From NCBI GenBank assembly GCA_947259725.1, contig CAMYNM010000009.1, forward strand, positions 132,781 through 196,780: a stretch of DNA of 64,000 nucleotides, given 5' to 3'. The DNA is from CALZIK01 sp945787635. Its GTDB lineage: Bacteria; Acidobacteriota; Thermoanaerobaculia; Multivoradales; JAHEKO01. The notes beneath the pieces are model-generated. The model was not told the origin of the DNA. It did no database searches and saw only the letters and a program-made list of their open reading frames with translations. The first letter of the stretch is position 1. Each line of letters opens with the position of its first letter. Positions 27,640 to 37,220 of the stretch are shown one piece after another. Position numbers and translations under genes: made by a program.

Positions 27640-28677
27640 ATGATCACTCTTTCTCATCAGCGTCACGAGCTTCGCCTGCGCCACACCTTCCGCCTAGCGC
27701 GGGGCGCGAGCGATACGCGGACCAACCTGTTCGTCGAGCTCGAGCACGAAGGTCTGGTCGGGCTCGGCGAGGCGGCTCCGATCGAGCGCTACGGACAGGA
27801 CTGGACTTCGGCCGCGAAGGCGGTCGAGGAGATGGTCGCGCGGCTCGCGGAGCCGACGGTCGATCCGCGCGCGTTCGACTCGGCCGCCGAGCTCGCCGCA
27901 GTTCGCGGGCAGCCGGCGGCGGAAGCGGCGATCGACATGGCGCTGCGGGATCTCGCCGGGAAGCGCTTGGGAGCGCCCTACTATGAGCTGTTGGGACTGG
28001 ATCCACGGTCGATGCCGGTGACCTCCTTCACGATCGGGATGGACACCCCGGAGGTCGTCGAGGCCAAGGTGCGCGAAGCCGCGGAGTTCGCGGTCTTGAA
28101 GGTCAAGATGGGCTCCGACGAGGATCGCGGCGTGCTCGAAACGGTGCGGGGTGTGACCGATCGTCCCGTTCGGGTCGATGCCAACGAGGGGTGGACCTTC
28201 GAAGACGCGCTCGAGCGGCTCGAGTGGCTGCATGAGATGGGGGTCGAGCTCGTCGAGCAGCCGCTGCCGGCCGACCAGCTCGAAGCGACACGGGAGCTTC
28301 GGCACATCAGTCCGCTGCCGCTCTTCGCCGACGAGAGCGTCCATCGCTCGGCCGAGGTCCCCCGGCTCGCCGAGGCATTTGATGGCATCAACATCAAGCT
28401 GACGAAGTGCGGCGGCATGGGCGAGGCGCTGCGGATGATCTCGGTGGCCCGAGCCCACGGACTGCAGATAATGCTCGGGTGCATGATCGAGTCCTCGCTC
28501 GCGGTCACCGCCGCAGCCCACCTCGCGCCTCTCGTCGACCACGTAGATCTCGACGGCAATCTGCTGATTTCAAACGATCCGTTCGTCGGAGCCGCGGTAG
28601 AAGAAGGCCGGCTAGTTCTGCCGCGGGATCCTGGTCTCGGTGTTCACCGCAGCGAAACCGGATTCGGAAGGGCATAA
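27640..28677 (+). CDS. dipeptide epimerase (L-Ala-D/L-Glu type), enolase superfamily
   Basis: 345 residues. It has the features of the muconate-lactonizing subgroup: KxK at 154-156 (LKVKMG), metal ligands Asp180 (VDAN), Glu206 (VEQP) and Asp231 (ADES), and the opposite general base Lys253 (INIKLT). The ligand spacing follows that of E. coli YcjG. The CMIESSL motif and DGINIKL are found in L-Ala-D/L-Glu epimerases, which invert D-Glu of the murein dipeptide so normal peptidases can use it. It is the first gene of a plus-strand operon with an amino-sugar kinase, a deacetylase and a symporter, supporting cell-wall peptide recycling. Confidence 0.88.
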   Translation: MITLSHQRHELRLRHTFRLARGASDTRTNLFVELEHEGLVGLGEAAPIERYGQDWTSAAKAVEEMVARLAEPTVDPRAFDSAAELAAVRGQPAAEAAIDMALRDLAGKRLGAPYYELLGLDPRSMPVTSFTIGMDTPEVVEAKVREAAEFAVLKVKMGSDEDRGVLETVRGVTDRPVRVDANEGWTFEDALERLEWLHEMGVELVEQPLPADQLEATRELRHISPLPLFADESVHRSAEVPRLAEAFDGINIKLTKCGGMGEALRMISVARAHGLQIMLGCMIESSLAVTAAAHLAPLVDHVDLDGNLLISNDPFVGAAVEEGRLVLPRDPGLGVHRSETGFGRA

Positions 28678-28684
28678 TCCGCTC

Positions 28685-29581
28685 GTGCGCTATGTGATCG
28701 GAATCGACGCCGGAGGCACCAAGACCGTGGCGCTTCTCGCCGACGAGAACGGCGAGATCATCGCGAAAGCCCGCGGCGGCGGCGCGAACCTCATCGTTCA
28801 CGGGGAGCTCGAGGTCGAGAAGGTCCTGCATCAGGTGGTCGAGGACCTCGAGGCCCCCGGGCCGATCGCCGGGGCGTGCCTGGGCATGGCCGGCGTGGCG
28901 AGGCCGGAGGAGGAGGAGTTGATCCGCGGGGTGGCGAGGCGGCTGCGGCTGCCCCGGGAGCTCAAGATCGTTCCCGATCCGCTCATCGCTCTGGTGGCGG
29001 GCGCCCCACTGGGCATCGGCATCGTGGTCGTGGCCGGCACCGGTTCGATCGCCTATGGCGTCGACCCGAAGGGGCAGACGGCGCGCTCGGGAGGCTGGGG
29101 TTATCTGCTCGGTGACGAGGGATCGGCTTTCTGGCTCGGTCACGCGGCGGTGCGCCAGGGTATCCGGGCCCTCGACGGCCGCGGTCCGGCGACCACCCTT
29201 CTCGATCGGATCGCGAAGAAGCTCGAGCTCGAGATCCCGGAAGGGCTGGTCAAGTGGTTCTACGATCAGGAGCTTTCCCGGCACCGCGTGGCCGCCCTGG
29301 CGAGCGTCGTCGAGGAGGCCGCCAACGAGGGAGACGAGGCGGCGAGCTCGCTGCTCGGTCAGGCCGCTGCACATCTGGCGCGCGCCGGCAGGGCGGTGGC
29401 CCGTCAGCTCGATTTCGCGGAACCGTACGCCTTCGTGCAGGCGGGCGGCGTCTTTCGCGCCTGTCCGAGCCTCCATCCGCGCCTCGAGTCGTGCCTCGAC
29501 CTGCCGCAGGCCCGGCCCGTACGCCTGGATGGGGAGCCGGCCAGGGGCGCGGTCACGCTCGCGCTTCAATTGCTGGGCTGA
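28685..29581 (+). CDS. BadF/BcrA-family amino-sugar kinase (GlcNAc/MurNAc kinase-like)
   Basis: 298 residues of the ASKHA fold: phosphate-1 motif IGIDAGGTKT at the N-terminus, GACLGMAGVARPEE, and VVVAGTGSIAYG as phosphate 2, followed by GGWGYLLGDEGSAFW. Family members include eukaryotic GlcNAc kinase and bacterial MurK, which phosphorylates MurNAc and GlcNAc at O6. Lying in the same locus as MurQ, NagZ and NamZ, it would supply MurNAc-6-phosphate; substrate choice is inferred from context. GTG 28685 is eight bases after the epimerase stop; its own stop overlaps the next start (TGATG). Confidence 0.83.
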   Translation: MRYVIGIDAGGTKTVALLADENGEIIAKARGGGANLIVHGELEVEKVLHQVVEDLEAPGPIAGACLGMAGVARPEEEELIRGVARRLRLPRELKIVPDPLIALVAGAPLGIGIVVVAGTGSIAYGVDPKGQTARSGGWGYLLGDEGSAFWLGHAAVRQGIRALDGRGPATTLLDRIAKKLELEIPEGLVKWFYDQELSRHRVAALASVVEEAANEGDEAASSLLGQAAAHLARAGRAVARQLDFAEPYAFVQAGGVFRACPSLHPRLESCLDLPQARPVRLDGEPARGAVTLALQLLG

Positions 29582-30360
29582 TGGCTGATCGCAGCCAACG
29601 CAGCCAGCGAATGAAGTTTCTGATTGTCAACGCCGACGATCTGGGGCGCACGCCCGGAATCAACTCGGGGATTTTCGAGGCCCACGCCCGCGGGCTCGTG
29701 ACCAGCGCGACGCTGATGGTGGGCTTTCCGGCCGCCGCCGAGGCGGCCGCCGAGCTTCTTCGCTACCCGAAGCTCGGCGTCGGGCTGCACGTGGCCCTGA
29801 CCGGTGGGACGCCGATTCTCCCGCCGGAGGACGTGCCCAGCCTGGTCGATCGGGAGGGCCGGCAGCCCCCACGGCCCGAAGGGCTCGGGGATCTCGATCC
29901 CGGAGAGCTTCGGGCCGAGATCGAGGCGCAGCTCGACCGTTTCCGACAGCTCGTCGGCCGGCCGCCGACCCACTTCGACAGCCACCATCATTCGCATCGC
30001 CTGCCCATCGTGTGCGACGCGCTGATCGAGATCGCGCGGCGCGAAGGTCTGCCGGTGCGCCGGGCGAGCGCAGAGATCGGCGAGCGGCTCCTTCGAGGGA
30101 GCGTGCGCACGACGGACGTTTTCGTTGAGGAGTTTTTCGGATCGAAGGCGAGGCCCGAGGTGTTCTCACGGATCGTGAGATCGGTCGCTGCGGGCGTGAC
30201 CGAGCTGATGTGCCATCCAGGCCACGTCGACGAGGAGCTGCGCCAGGGAAGCAGCTACGCCGTCGACCGGGCGGCCGAGCTCGAGGTGTTGACCGATCCG
30301 GAGCTCGTACGTTTGATTCGAGACGAGGGCATCGGGCTGATCCACTACGGAGAGCTATGA
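29581..30360 (+). CDS. YdjC/ChbG-family carbohydrate deacetylase
   Basis: About 260 residues. Metal-binding and catalytic motifs are present: NADDLG near the N-terminus, HFDSHHHSH in the middle and MCHPGHVDEE toward the end. YdjC enzymes remove N-acetyl groups from chitobiose-type oligosaccharides or related amino sugars. ATG 29581 overlaps the preceding stop as ATGA-type coupling; the in-frame ATG 29611, ten residues later, gives the more usual N-terminus MKFLIVNADD, and either may be used. In this operon a deacetylated GlcNAc- or MurNAc-containing fragment is a reasonable substrate. Confidence 0.85.
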   Translation: MADRSQRSQRMKFLIVNADDLGRTPGINSGIFEAHARGLVTSATLMVGFPAAAEAAAELLRYPKLGVGLHVALTGGTPILPPEDVPSLVDREGRQPPRPEGLGDLDPGELRAEIEAQLDRFRQLVGRPPTHFDSHHHSHRLPIVCDALIEIARREGLPVRRASAEIGERLLRGSVRTTDVFVEEFFGSKARPEVFSRIVRSVAAGVTELMCHPGHVDEELRQGSSYAVDRAAELEVLTDPELVRLIRDEGIGLIHYGEL

Positions 30361-30379
30361 CCGATCGAGGAGCCCGTCG

Positions 30380-31831
30380 GTGAGCATCGGCGCGATCGAC
30401 CTCGCGATTCTCCTCGTCTACATGGCCGGGGTCGTCGCACTCGGCACCTGGGTGGGGCGGGGCACGCGCAGTGTCGCCGACTTCATGCTCGGCGGCCGCA
30501 ACCTTCCTTGGTGGCTGATCCTGTTCTCGATCGTCGCGACCGAGACCAGTACGGTCACGTTTCTGAGCATTCCGGGCTTTGCCTTCAGCCGCGACATGAC
30601 CTGGCTTCAGATTCCGCTGGGCTACGTGATCGGTCGCTTTGTGGTGGTCTTTCTGCTCCTGCCGCAGTACTTCAAGGGGTCGTTCTACACCGCCTACGAG
30701 GTCCTCGACCGGCGTTTCGGGGGCGCGACCAAACAGACCGCGTCGGTGCTGTTCATCATCACCCGCAGCCTGGCCGACGGCCTTCGACTGTTTCTCACGG
30801 CGATCGTGCTCGAGGAGATGACCGGGCTGCCGATCCATTGGGCGGTGGCCGCGATCGGGGTGGCCACGATCGCCTACACGGTTCTCGGCGGCATGCGCGC
30901 GGTGCTCTGGACCGACTTGGTTCAGTTCGCCGTCTACATGGGTGGCGCGATCCTCGCGTTCGTTTTGCTTCTGGCTCGCCTGCCCGAGGGCTGGTCGCAG
31001 CTCGTCACCGTGGGCGAGGCCGCCGGGAAGCTCAGGGTCTTCGATTTGAGCTTCGACTGGAGTGAGCCGTACGGCCTGTGGGCGGGGCTTCTGGGCGGAG
31101 CGTTCCTCACGCTTGGCACGCACGGCGTCGACCAGATGATGGTCCAACGATATCTGTGCGCCCGCAAGCTGCGCGACGCGCAGAGGGCTGTCTGGGTGGG
31201 CAGCTTCATCGTCGTCGCGCAGTTCGCGCTCTTTCTTCTGATCGGAGTGGGCCTCTACTGCTTCTATCAGCTCTTTCCGCCGGAGGTCGCCTTCGAGCGG
31301 CCGGACCGGGTCTTCGCGCGATTCATTCTCGACGAGATGCCGATCGGCGTGCTCGGGATTCTGCTCGGCGCGATCTTCGCCGCGGCCATGTCCACGCTGT
31401 CGAGCTCGCTCAACTCCTGCGCCACCGCCGCGGCCAGCGATCTCTACTTTCCACTGGTCGACACGAAGATCTCGCCCGAGCGCAAGCTCCGGGTGACGCG
31501 TGTGCTGACCGTGCTGTTCGGGCTGGTCCAGATCGTGGTCGGGATCGGCGGGCAGTGGGTGCGCTCGTCGGTGGTCTCGAGCGTCCTCGGGATCGCCGCG
31601 TTCACGACCGGCATCGTGCTGGGGGTCTTTTTTCTGGGGATCTTCACGAACCGGGTCGGCCAGCGCGCCGCCCTCGCGGGGCTGGTCGTCGGCCTGGGGG
31701 GAATGACCGCGGTCTTTTTCGCGACCCCACTCGCCTGGCCCTGGTACGCAGTGGTGGGCTCCTTGGGGACGTTCGCCGTCGGGCTCGTGGCGAGCTACCT
31801 CTGGCCGCGGGCCGAGCCGGTCTCGTCGTAG
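30380..31831 (+). CDS. sodium:solute symporter (SSS family)
   Basis: 483 residues with about 13 transmembrane helices in the LeuT-like SSS order. Recognisable blocks are ADFMLGGRNLPWW, TFLSIPGFAFSRD, GGMRAVLWTDLVQ and the AAAMSTLSSSLNS segment of helix 8 that coordinates sodium. GTG 30380 has GAGGAG at suitable distance. As last gene of the epimerase-kinase-deacetylase operon it is the likely inner-membrane importer of the amino sugar (MurNAc, GlcNAc or anhydroMurNAc). Its last 37 bases overlap the end of the convergent serine-hydrolase gene. Confidence 0.92.
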   Translation: MSIGAIDLAILLVYMAGVVALGTWVGRGTRSVADFMLGGRNLPWWLILFSIVATETSTVTFLSIPGFAFSRDMTWLQIPLGYVIGRFVVVFLLLPQYFKGSFYTAYEVLDRRFGGATKQTASVLFIITRSLADGLRLFLTAIVLEEMTGLPIHWAVAAIGVATIAYTVLGGMRAVLWTDLVQFAVYMGGAILAFVLLLARLPEGWSQLVTVGEAAGKLRVFDLSFDWSEPYGLWAGLLGGAFLTLGTHGVDQMMVQRYLCARKLRDAQRAVWVGSFIVVAQFALFLLIGVGLYCFYQLFPPEVAFERPDRVFARFILDEMPIGVLGILLGAIFAAAMSTLSSSLNSCATAAASDLYFPLVDTKISPERKLRVTRVLTVLFGLVQIVVGIGGQWVRSSVVSSVLGIAAFTTGIVLGVFFLGIFTNRVGQRAALAGLVVGLGGMTAVFFATPLAWPWYAVVGSLGTFAVGLVASYLWPRAEPVSS

Positions 31832-33075
31832 TCCAGGGCGAACCGGCGAAGATCCGGCCTCCGATCTCGCGGCCGGCGGAGCTCGTGGTCGTAGATCACC
31901 CGGCCCAGGTTGCCCAGAAAGGGCAGGCCGACCTCCTCGTACTGGTAGTCGTCGTCGTTGAAGATTCGGTTGTCATTGACCGAGATCACCACGGTCAGCA
32001 GGAACTCGACGCCCTTGTCGAGATCCACGACGTAGGCGTTGTCGGTTAGGTAGCCGTACGCTTGCCCGACCTTGTTCAACACCCGGATCGAGTCCGGCAT
32101 GGGCTCCTTGCTGTCTCCGAAGAGAACGTACTTGACGTAGCTGTCGTGGTACTCCTCCGGATCGTAGACCGGGCGCCGGCTCTCGCGCGGCCTCATCCCC
32201 ATGACCTGGTGGAGAAACCGATAGTCGCTCTCGGCCAGATCGAACCGTTGCTGGTCCGGCACGCTCTCGGGAAAGAGCGCCGAGCGGAGCAGCCTTTGGA
32301 GCACGTCGATCGACAGGAAGTTGGAGCCGGCGAAGTCCTTCGGCTCCTCGATGAGCTCGCCGCCGGCGATGTGCCCCACGCCTCTCAGGATCGGCTCTGG
32401 AGCGCGGATCTCCTGCGGGTTGATCCTGGCGTGCTGCCGGTAGAGAATCTCGTCGCCTCGGAAGAACGAGAACGGATTGGTGTGCCGATTCTCGTCGGCG
32501 TCGAGCGCGACCGAGAGTCGATGGATCAGCCGAACGCCGGCGTAGCCCTTCTCCCGGAGGCGCTCGTTCATCGCCTCCTGGCCGACGAACTCGTAGAGCC
32601 GGTTGTAGGCGTCGTTGTCGCTGACCAGGAAGACCTTCTTGACGTAGTGCCCGATCGTCGGCCTGCCGCCGGGCGCGGTTTCGTCAATCGTCGCCTCGGT
32701 CTGGCCGGAGTAGTCCGCGCCGATCGCGAGCGGTGTGTCCCGGTCCAGCCCTTCGATGTCGAGAGTGTGCAGCTTTTCGAGGGCCAGGAGCGCGCCGGCC
32801 AGCTTGACCGTGCTCGCCGGGTAGAAGTACGCCGTCGGATCGACCCGGTACGCGTGGCGGGTGAATCGCGGCGAGTTGTCGCCGTCGCGATCGATCTGGG
32901 TGTAGAGGATCTGGACCTCGTAGCGCACGACGTCTTCGAGAACGGACGCGAACCACTCCGGCCGCGAACGCAGGAGGTCCTCGACCAGGTTCTTCTGGGC
33001 CCTCCCGCCGCTCGCGCACGCGCTCATCAACACCATCGTCGCGCCTCCCAGTATCGCCGCCTGGGCTCGTTTCAC
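31795..33075 (-). CDS. class A beta-lactamase-like serine hydrolase, lipoprotein
   Basis: 426 residues. Lipobox LMSAC (Cys20). The serine-hydrolase triad of motifs is complete: STVK (Ser88-Lys91), SDN (152-154) and KVG in NKVGQAYG. The rest of the sequence is longer and more divergent than true lactamases (about 270 residues), so it is better seen as a penicillin-binding-protein-like enzyme acting on peptidoglycan peptides in the periplasm. GTG 33075 overlaps the TGA of the upstream fusion gene by four bases (GTGA). The long open frame that continues to 34707 is a shadow of that gene. Confidence 0.85.
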   Translation of the reverse strand: MKRAQAAILGGATMVLMSACASGGRAQKNLVEDLLRSRPEWFASVLEDVVRYEVQILYTQIDRDGDNSPRFTRHAYRVDPTAYFYPASTVKLAGALLALEKLHTLDIEGLDRDTPLAIGADYSGQTEATIDETAPGGRPTIGHYVKKVFLVSDNDAYNRLYEFVGQEAMNERLREKGYAGVRLIHRLSVALDADENRHTNPFSFFRGDEILYRQHARINPQEIRAPEPILRGVGHIAGGELIEEPKDFAGSNFLSIDVLQRLLRSALFPESVPDQQRFDLAESDYRFLHQVMGMRPRESRRPVYDPEEYHDSYVKYVLFGDSKEPMPDSIRVLNKVGQAYGYLTDNAYVVDLDKGVEFLLTVVISVNDNRIFNDDDYQYEEVGLPFLGNLGRVIYDHELRRPRDRRPDLRRFALDYDETGSARGQR

Positions 33076-36000
33076 GGCGTTGTTCCGTAGAGCAAGAAGG
33101 GCTCCCGCGCTTCGCGCCACGCGTCGTGATCGGCCCGGTCCGCCGCGACGATCTCGTCCGCGCTTCGGCCGTTGCGCAGATCCCGTAGCACGCGGTCGGT
33201 GCCCAGGAGCCAGGTCAGAGCGTCGCCGTTGTGGCGCCACTCGAAACCGGGCTGGCGGGCGAGCGCCTCCAGAAGCGCCAGGCCCAGGCGGTATGGCTCC
33301 GCAGCGGCAGAGTCGGTGACGGCGACTTCGAGACCCCGGCACTTCTCGCCCATCCACCTCGGACTGGGCGCGGCCGCTGAGGCGCGCGGCGTGAACCGCG
33401 TCTCTTCGAGGACGAAACCCGGAACCGAGACCTCGACCGCGGCCGGCTCGAGCCACGGCGCGCCCAAGAGCAGAAACGGGCTCGGCGTGCCGCGGCCCTC
33501 CGAGAGGTTGGTGGCTTCGAGCAGCGCGACGCCCGGATAGGCCAGCGCGGCGTGGGCGCTGCGCAGATTGGGCGACGGCGGAATCCACCGGCGGCCGGTG
33601 TCGGCCCAGACCATGTCGCGCGTCCAACCGGTCATCTCGACCACGGTCAGCCGCGCCGGCTGTTCGCGGCGGGCGTTGACCAGGCGGGCCATCTCTCCAA
33701 CAGTGAGACCGTGCACCAGCGGACCGGGCGCCAGGTTGACGAAGCTCGCCGGCACCGTCGAGCGGGGCGAGCTGACCGGGCCTTCGATACGCTCGCCGCC
33801 CAGCGGATTGGGTCGATCCAGAACCAGGAGCTCGATCTCGGCCTCGGCGGCCGCCTCGAGCGCAAGGAGGAGCGTGCTGACGTAGGTGTAGAAGCGCACG
33901 CCGGCGCCCTGGAGATCGAAGACCAGCACATCGAGACCTTCGAGGTCCTGCGAGTCGGGCTTCCGCTTGTCGCCGTAGAGGCTCACGATCGGCAGCCCGC
34001 TCGCCGCGTCCACGCCGCTCGCGACCGTCGCTCCGGCGGCCGCGCGGCCGCGCAGGCCGTGCTCGGGCGTAAGCAGTCGCGCGACGTCGAGTCCCAGGTC
34101 CCGCAGAACGTCGATCGCATGGCGACCCTCTTGCGTTCGCGAGGCCCGGTGGACGATCAGGCCGATTCGCTTGCCGCGAAGCGCCTCGGCGGCGCCTGAC
34201 TCGGGGCGCTCGAGCCGCTCGAGACCCACTTCGACTCGAGGCGGGAGAGTGGGGAGTGTCGGGTCCACGAGCGCCTGGACCACGGCGTCGGCCACTGCGG
34301 GTCGGGCCTGGCGAATCAGGATGTTCTCGCGGGTGGGGTGGACCCGGTTGGTGAGCAGGATCGCGAACAGCTCGCGGTCCGGGTCGATCCACAGGGACGT
34401 GCCGGTGTAGCCGAGGTGGCCGAAGGAGCGCGGTGAAAAGAATCGGCCCGCCGAGGACTTCTCGGCCGATTTGGTGTCCCATCCGATCGCGCGGTCCGAT
34501 CCGGGAATGTCGGACCGCCGGGTGAACTCCTGGACCACCCGTCGGGAGACGATGCGCCGGTGCTCGAAGACTCCGCCGTTCAGGACCATCTGGGCGTAGC
34601 GGGCGAGATCGATGGCGGTGCTGAAGAGGCCCGCGTGGGGAGCGATCCCTCCCATGGCGAAGGCATTCTCGTCGTGGACCTCGCCGCGCACCAGACGGCC
34701 TCGCCACGGGTCGATCTCGGTCGGGGCGATCCGCGCGAGGCTCTCCGCGGGCGGCAGGAAGCCGGTGTCGGTCATGCCGAGCGGCTCGAAGACCCGCGTG
34801 CGGACGAACGTCTCCAGCGGCTCGCCGGCCACGCGCTCGAGAATCTCGCCCAGCAAGATCATGCCGTAGTCGCTGTAGACCGACTTGCTTCGCGGCTCGT
34901 ACTCGAGATTCATCGCCTGGATCCTGGCGACGAACTCGGCCCTGCCGCTCGCGTCGTTGTAGAGCGGGCCACCGGAGACGAGGCCGGATGAATGGGTCAA
35001 GAGATCGCGCACGCGAACCGCGTCCTTGCCGGCCCCCTGGAACCGGGGAAGGAAGTCCCGCACCGGCTTGTCGAGATCCAGCGCTCCCTCGTCCACCAGG
35101 ATCATCGCCATGGTGGTGGTCGCGACCACCTTGGTGAGGCTCGCGAGGTCGTAGATCGTGTCGTCACGGACCGGGGGAGCGCCGTCCTCGTAGGCCAGCC
35201 GGCCGAAGGGCTTGACGTACGCTAGAGCGCCCTTGTGCCCGACCGCGAGGATTCCACCGGGGAAGGCCTCTCGCTCCAGGAAGTCGGCGATCACGGCGTC
35301 GAGCTCGGCGATGCCCTCGGACCGGAAGCCGGCCTCCTCGGGTGCGACGCGCGGGAGCGACATTTCGCGCCGGGGAATCTCGAGACCGTGGCCGCGGGCG
35401 TAGAAGCCAGGAAGCGTCACCGGCAGCTTGCCGCCGACGTCGATCTCCCCAAGAATCGCGGCGACCGCCGCCCGCTGGCTCGAGTCCGACCAGCCGTAGG
35501 CGCAGATGTAGGCCGGGACGCCCGGGATTTGCTCCAGAAGGTAGGGGCTTCCGTAGGAGACCACCGCGATCGGGACTCCGGTCTCCTCGAGGCGCTCGAT
35601 CAGATCGGTCTGCGCCGCCGACAAGCCCCCGGAGTCGCCGGAGACCACTCGCACGAAGGCCGAGATCAAGACGTGCGTAGCCGCCTCCGCCTGCCCGACG
35701 ATTGCGTCTGCGGTCGCCACCGTCACCTCGGGTCCCACGAAAAGATCCGTTGCCTCCATGCCTCGCGTCTCGAGCGCCTCGCGCGCGGGGCCCGATGCCG
35801 TCGATCCACCGGGCGCGCTCGACACAGTGACGTGGAGGAGCCTGATCGGTCTCTCGGCGGCCAGAGGGAGGACGCCGCCGTCGTTCTTGACGACCGTGAT
35901 CGAGGCCTCGGCAACCCTTCGGGCTCGATCGAGGTCGTCCGGCAGCGCGACGCTCGCGTCGAGAGCGCCGCGGTCCGTGAGTCGCTGCCGGTGGAGCCCC

Positions 36001-37220
36001 AGCCTGGCCTTGGCTTCCAGAATCCGGAGGACCGATTCGTCGAGGCGGGCCTCGGTGAGGAGCCCTTCTTCGACGCCCCGGACCAGCGACTGCACGGCGA
36101 CCCGCGGATCATCGGGGAGGAGCAGCACGTCGGCGCCGGCCTGGACCGCGCGCACCACGGCCTCGCCCTCCCAGGCGGGGCGCACGCCGGCCATGCGCAG
36201 GGCGTCGGTTACGATGAGCCCGTCGAACCCGAGCTCTCCGCGCAGGAGGTCGGCGGCAATCGGGCGTGAAAAGGTCGCCGGGGCCTCGGTGTCGTCGAGC
36301 GCCGGCACGCTGACGTGGGCGAGCATCACGGAGTCCACTCGGGCGGCGACGGCCCGCCGAAACGGGAGCAGCTCGACGGACTCGATGCGTTCGCGATCCG
36401 CGGTGATCAGCGGCCGGGCCAGATGGCTGTCGGTCGCGGTGTCGCCGTGCCCCGGGAAGTGCTTGGCGGTGGTCAGCATGCCGCCTCGCCGCGCGCCCTC
36501 GATGAACTCCTCGACCATCGAGGCGACGAGAGCCGGATCCTCGCCGTAGGACCGGATGTTGATCACCGGGTTGGCTGGGTTGTTGTTGACGTCGGCAACC
36601 GGCGCGAAGGCCCAGTGGATACCGAGGGCGCGACCCTCACGGGCGGTGACCTCGCCGGTGAAGCTCGCGGCTTCGCGGGAGCGGGTCGCACCGACCGCCA
36701 TGGCCGAAGGGATCGAAACCGTTCCGTGGCGCACCCGAAAGGCCATGCCGCGCTCGAGATCGGCGGCGACGAGAAGCGGCACGTCGGCGGCCGCCTGGAG
36801 ATCGTTCAAGAGGCGCGGCAGCGTCTCGAGCTCCGACGCGAACGTCACGATGCCCCCGACACCGAGGTCGCGTACCGCGTCCACCAGGGCTCGGGCTTCT
36901 TCGGACCTGGAGTTGCGAAACTCGCCGGTGGTGCCCACCATCACCATTTGCGCCGCTTTTCTCTCGAGACTGGCTTTGGCCAGGGTCGTCTCCACCCACT
37001 CGCGGGCGGACGGCGAGAGGGTTGCCTCCACAGCCCCGCTCGAAGCGGGCAGCGCGCCGGGTGGCACGATCGGTGCGGAACCGCCGGAGGGCCCGGCGCA
37101 GCCGAGGCCGGCCAGAGTCAGAGCCAGGAGCCCGAACAGTCCGAGCCGCAGACGGCGACGAGTGCGGTCGAGAAACACAGTCAGCGTGCTGGTGTGGGGG
37201 CTGATCACGGAGCCGGTCAC
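33072..37220 (-). CDS. NagZ - AmiE/YbbE-like serine hydrolase - NamZ triple-fusion lipoprotein
   Basis: 1,382 residues. N-terminal helix and lipobox LAGLGC anchor it in the envelope. Domain 1 (about 60-390) is GH3 NagZ: KHFPGHGD at 252-259 with the DSH motif after it, and the nucleophile Asp339 in TDALRM. Domain 2 (about 400-590) is the GH3 C-terminal sandwich. Domain 3 (about 600-960) is a class C beta-lactamase fold with SLTK at 694-697, YSDYG and HLGYTG. Domain 4 (about 990-1380) is DUF1343/NamZ (GH171): TPEHGLRG, FDLQGAGVRFYTY, LDRPNPLGG and NLSEGRGT. In Bacillus subtilis these are three neighbouring genes, nagZ, amiE and namZ, which strip GlcNAc, peptide and MurNAc in turn. GTG 37220 overlaps the upstream TGA; GTG 37178 is an alternative. 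Confidence 0.9.
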   Translation of the reverse strand: MTGSVISPHTSTLTVFLDRTRRRLRLGLFGLLALTLAGLGCAGPSGGSAPIVPPGALPASSGAVEATLSPSAREWVETTLAKASLERKAAQMVMVGTTGEFRNSRSEEARALVDAVRDLGVGGIVTFASELETLPRLLNDLQAAADVPLLVAADLERGMAFRVRHGTVSIPSAMAVGATRSREAASFTGEVTAREGRALGIHWAFAPVADVNNNPANPVINIRSYGEDPALVASMVEEFIEGARRGGMLTTAKHFPGHGDTATDSHLARPLITADRERIESVELLPFRRAVAARVDSVMLAHVSVPALDDTEAPATFSRPIAADLLRGELGFDGLIVTDALRMAGVRPAWEGEAVVRAVQAGADVLLLPDDPRVAVQSLVRGVEEGLLTEARLDESVLRILEAKARLGLHRQRLTDRGALDASVALPDDLDRARRVAEASITVVKNDGGVLPLAAERPIRLLHVTVSSAPGGSTASGPAREALETRGMEATDLFVGPEVTVATADAIVGQAEAATHVLISAFVRVVSGDSGGLSAAQTDLIERLEETGVPIAVVSYGSPYLLEQIPGVPAYICAYGWSDSSQRAAVAAILGEIDVGGKLPVTLPGFYARGHGLEIPRREMSLPRVAPEEAGFRSEGIAELDAVIADFLEREAFPGGILAVGHKGALAYVKPFGRLAYEDGAPPVRDDTIYDLASLTKVVATTTMAMILVDEGALDLDKPVRDFLPRFQGAGKDAVRVRDLLTHSSGLVSGGPLYNDASGRAEFVARIQAMNLEYEPRSKSVYSDYGMILLGEILERVAGEPLETFVRTRVFEPLGMTDTGFLPPAESLARIAPTEIDPWRGRLVRGEVHDENAFAMGGIAPHAGLFSTAIDLARYAQMVLNGGVFEHRRIVSRRVVQEFTRRSDIPGSDRAIGWDTKSAEKSSAGRFFSPRSFGHLGYTGTSLWIDPDRELFAILLTNRVHPTRENILIRQARPAVADAVVQALVDPTLPTLPPRVEVGLERLERPESGAAEALRGKRIGLIVHRASRTQEGRHAIDVLRDLGLDVARLLTPEHGLRGRAAAGATVASGVDAASGLPIVSLYGDKRKPDSQDLEGLDVLVFDLQGAGVRFYTYVSTLLLALEAAAEAEIELLVLDRPNPLGGERIEGPVSSPRSTVPASFVNLAPGPLVHGLTVGEMARLVNARREQPARLTVVEMTGWTRDMVWADTGRRWIPPSPNLRSAHAALAYPGVALLEATNLSEGRGTPSPFLLLGAPWLEPAAVEVSVPGFVLEETRFTPRASAAAPSPRWMGEKCRGLEVAVTDSAAAEPYRLGLALLEALARQPGFEWRHNGDALTWLLGTDRVLRDLRNGRSADEIVAADRADHDAWREAREPFLLYGTTP

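Noticed and set aside
33076..34707. Upstream extension of the class A-like hydrolase frame to nearly 1,000 residues
   Set aside because: The added part is low-complexity Arg/Pro/Gly sequence antiparallel in frame to NamZ and lactamase coding; the lipobox start at GTG 33075 explains the real gene.
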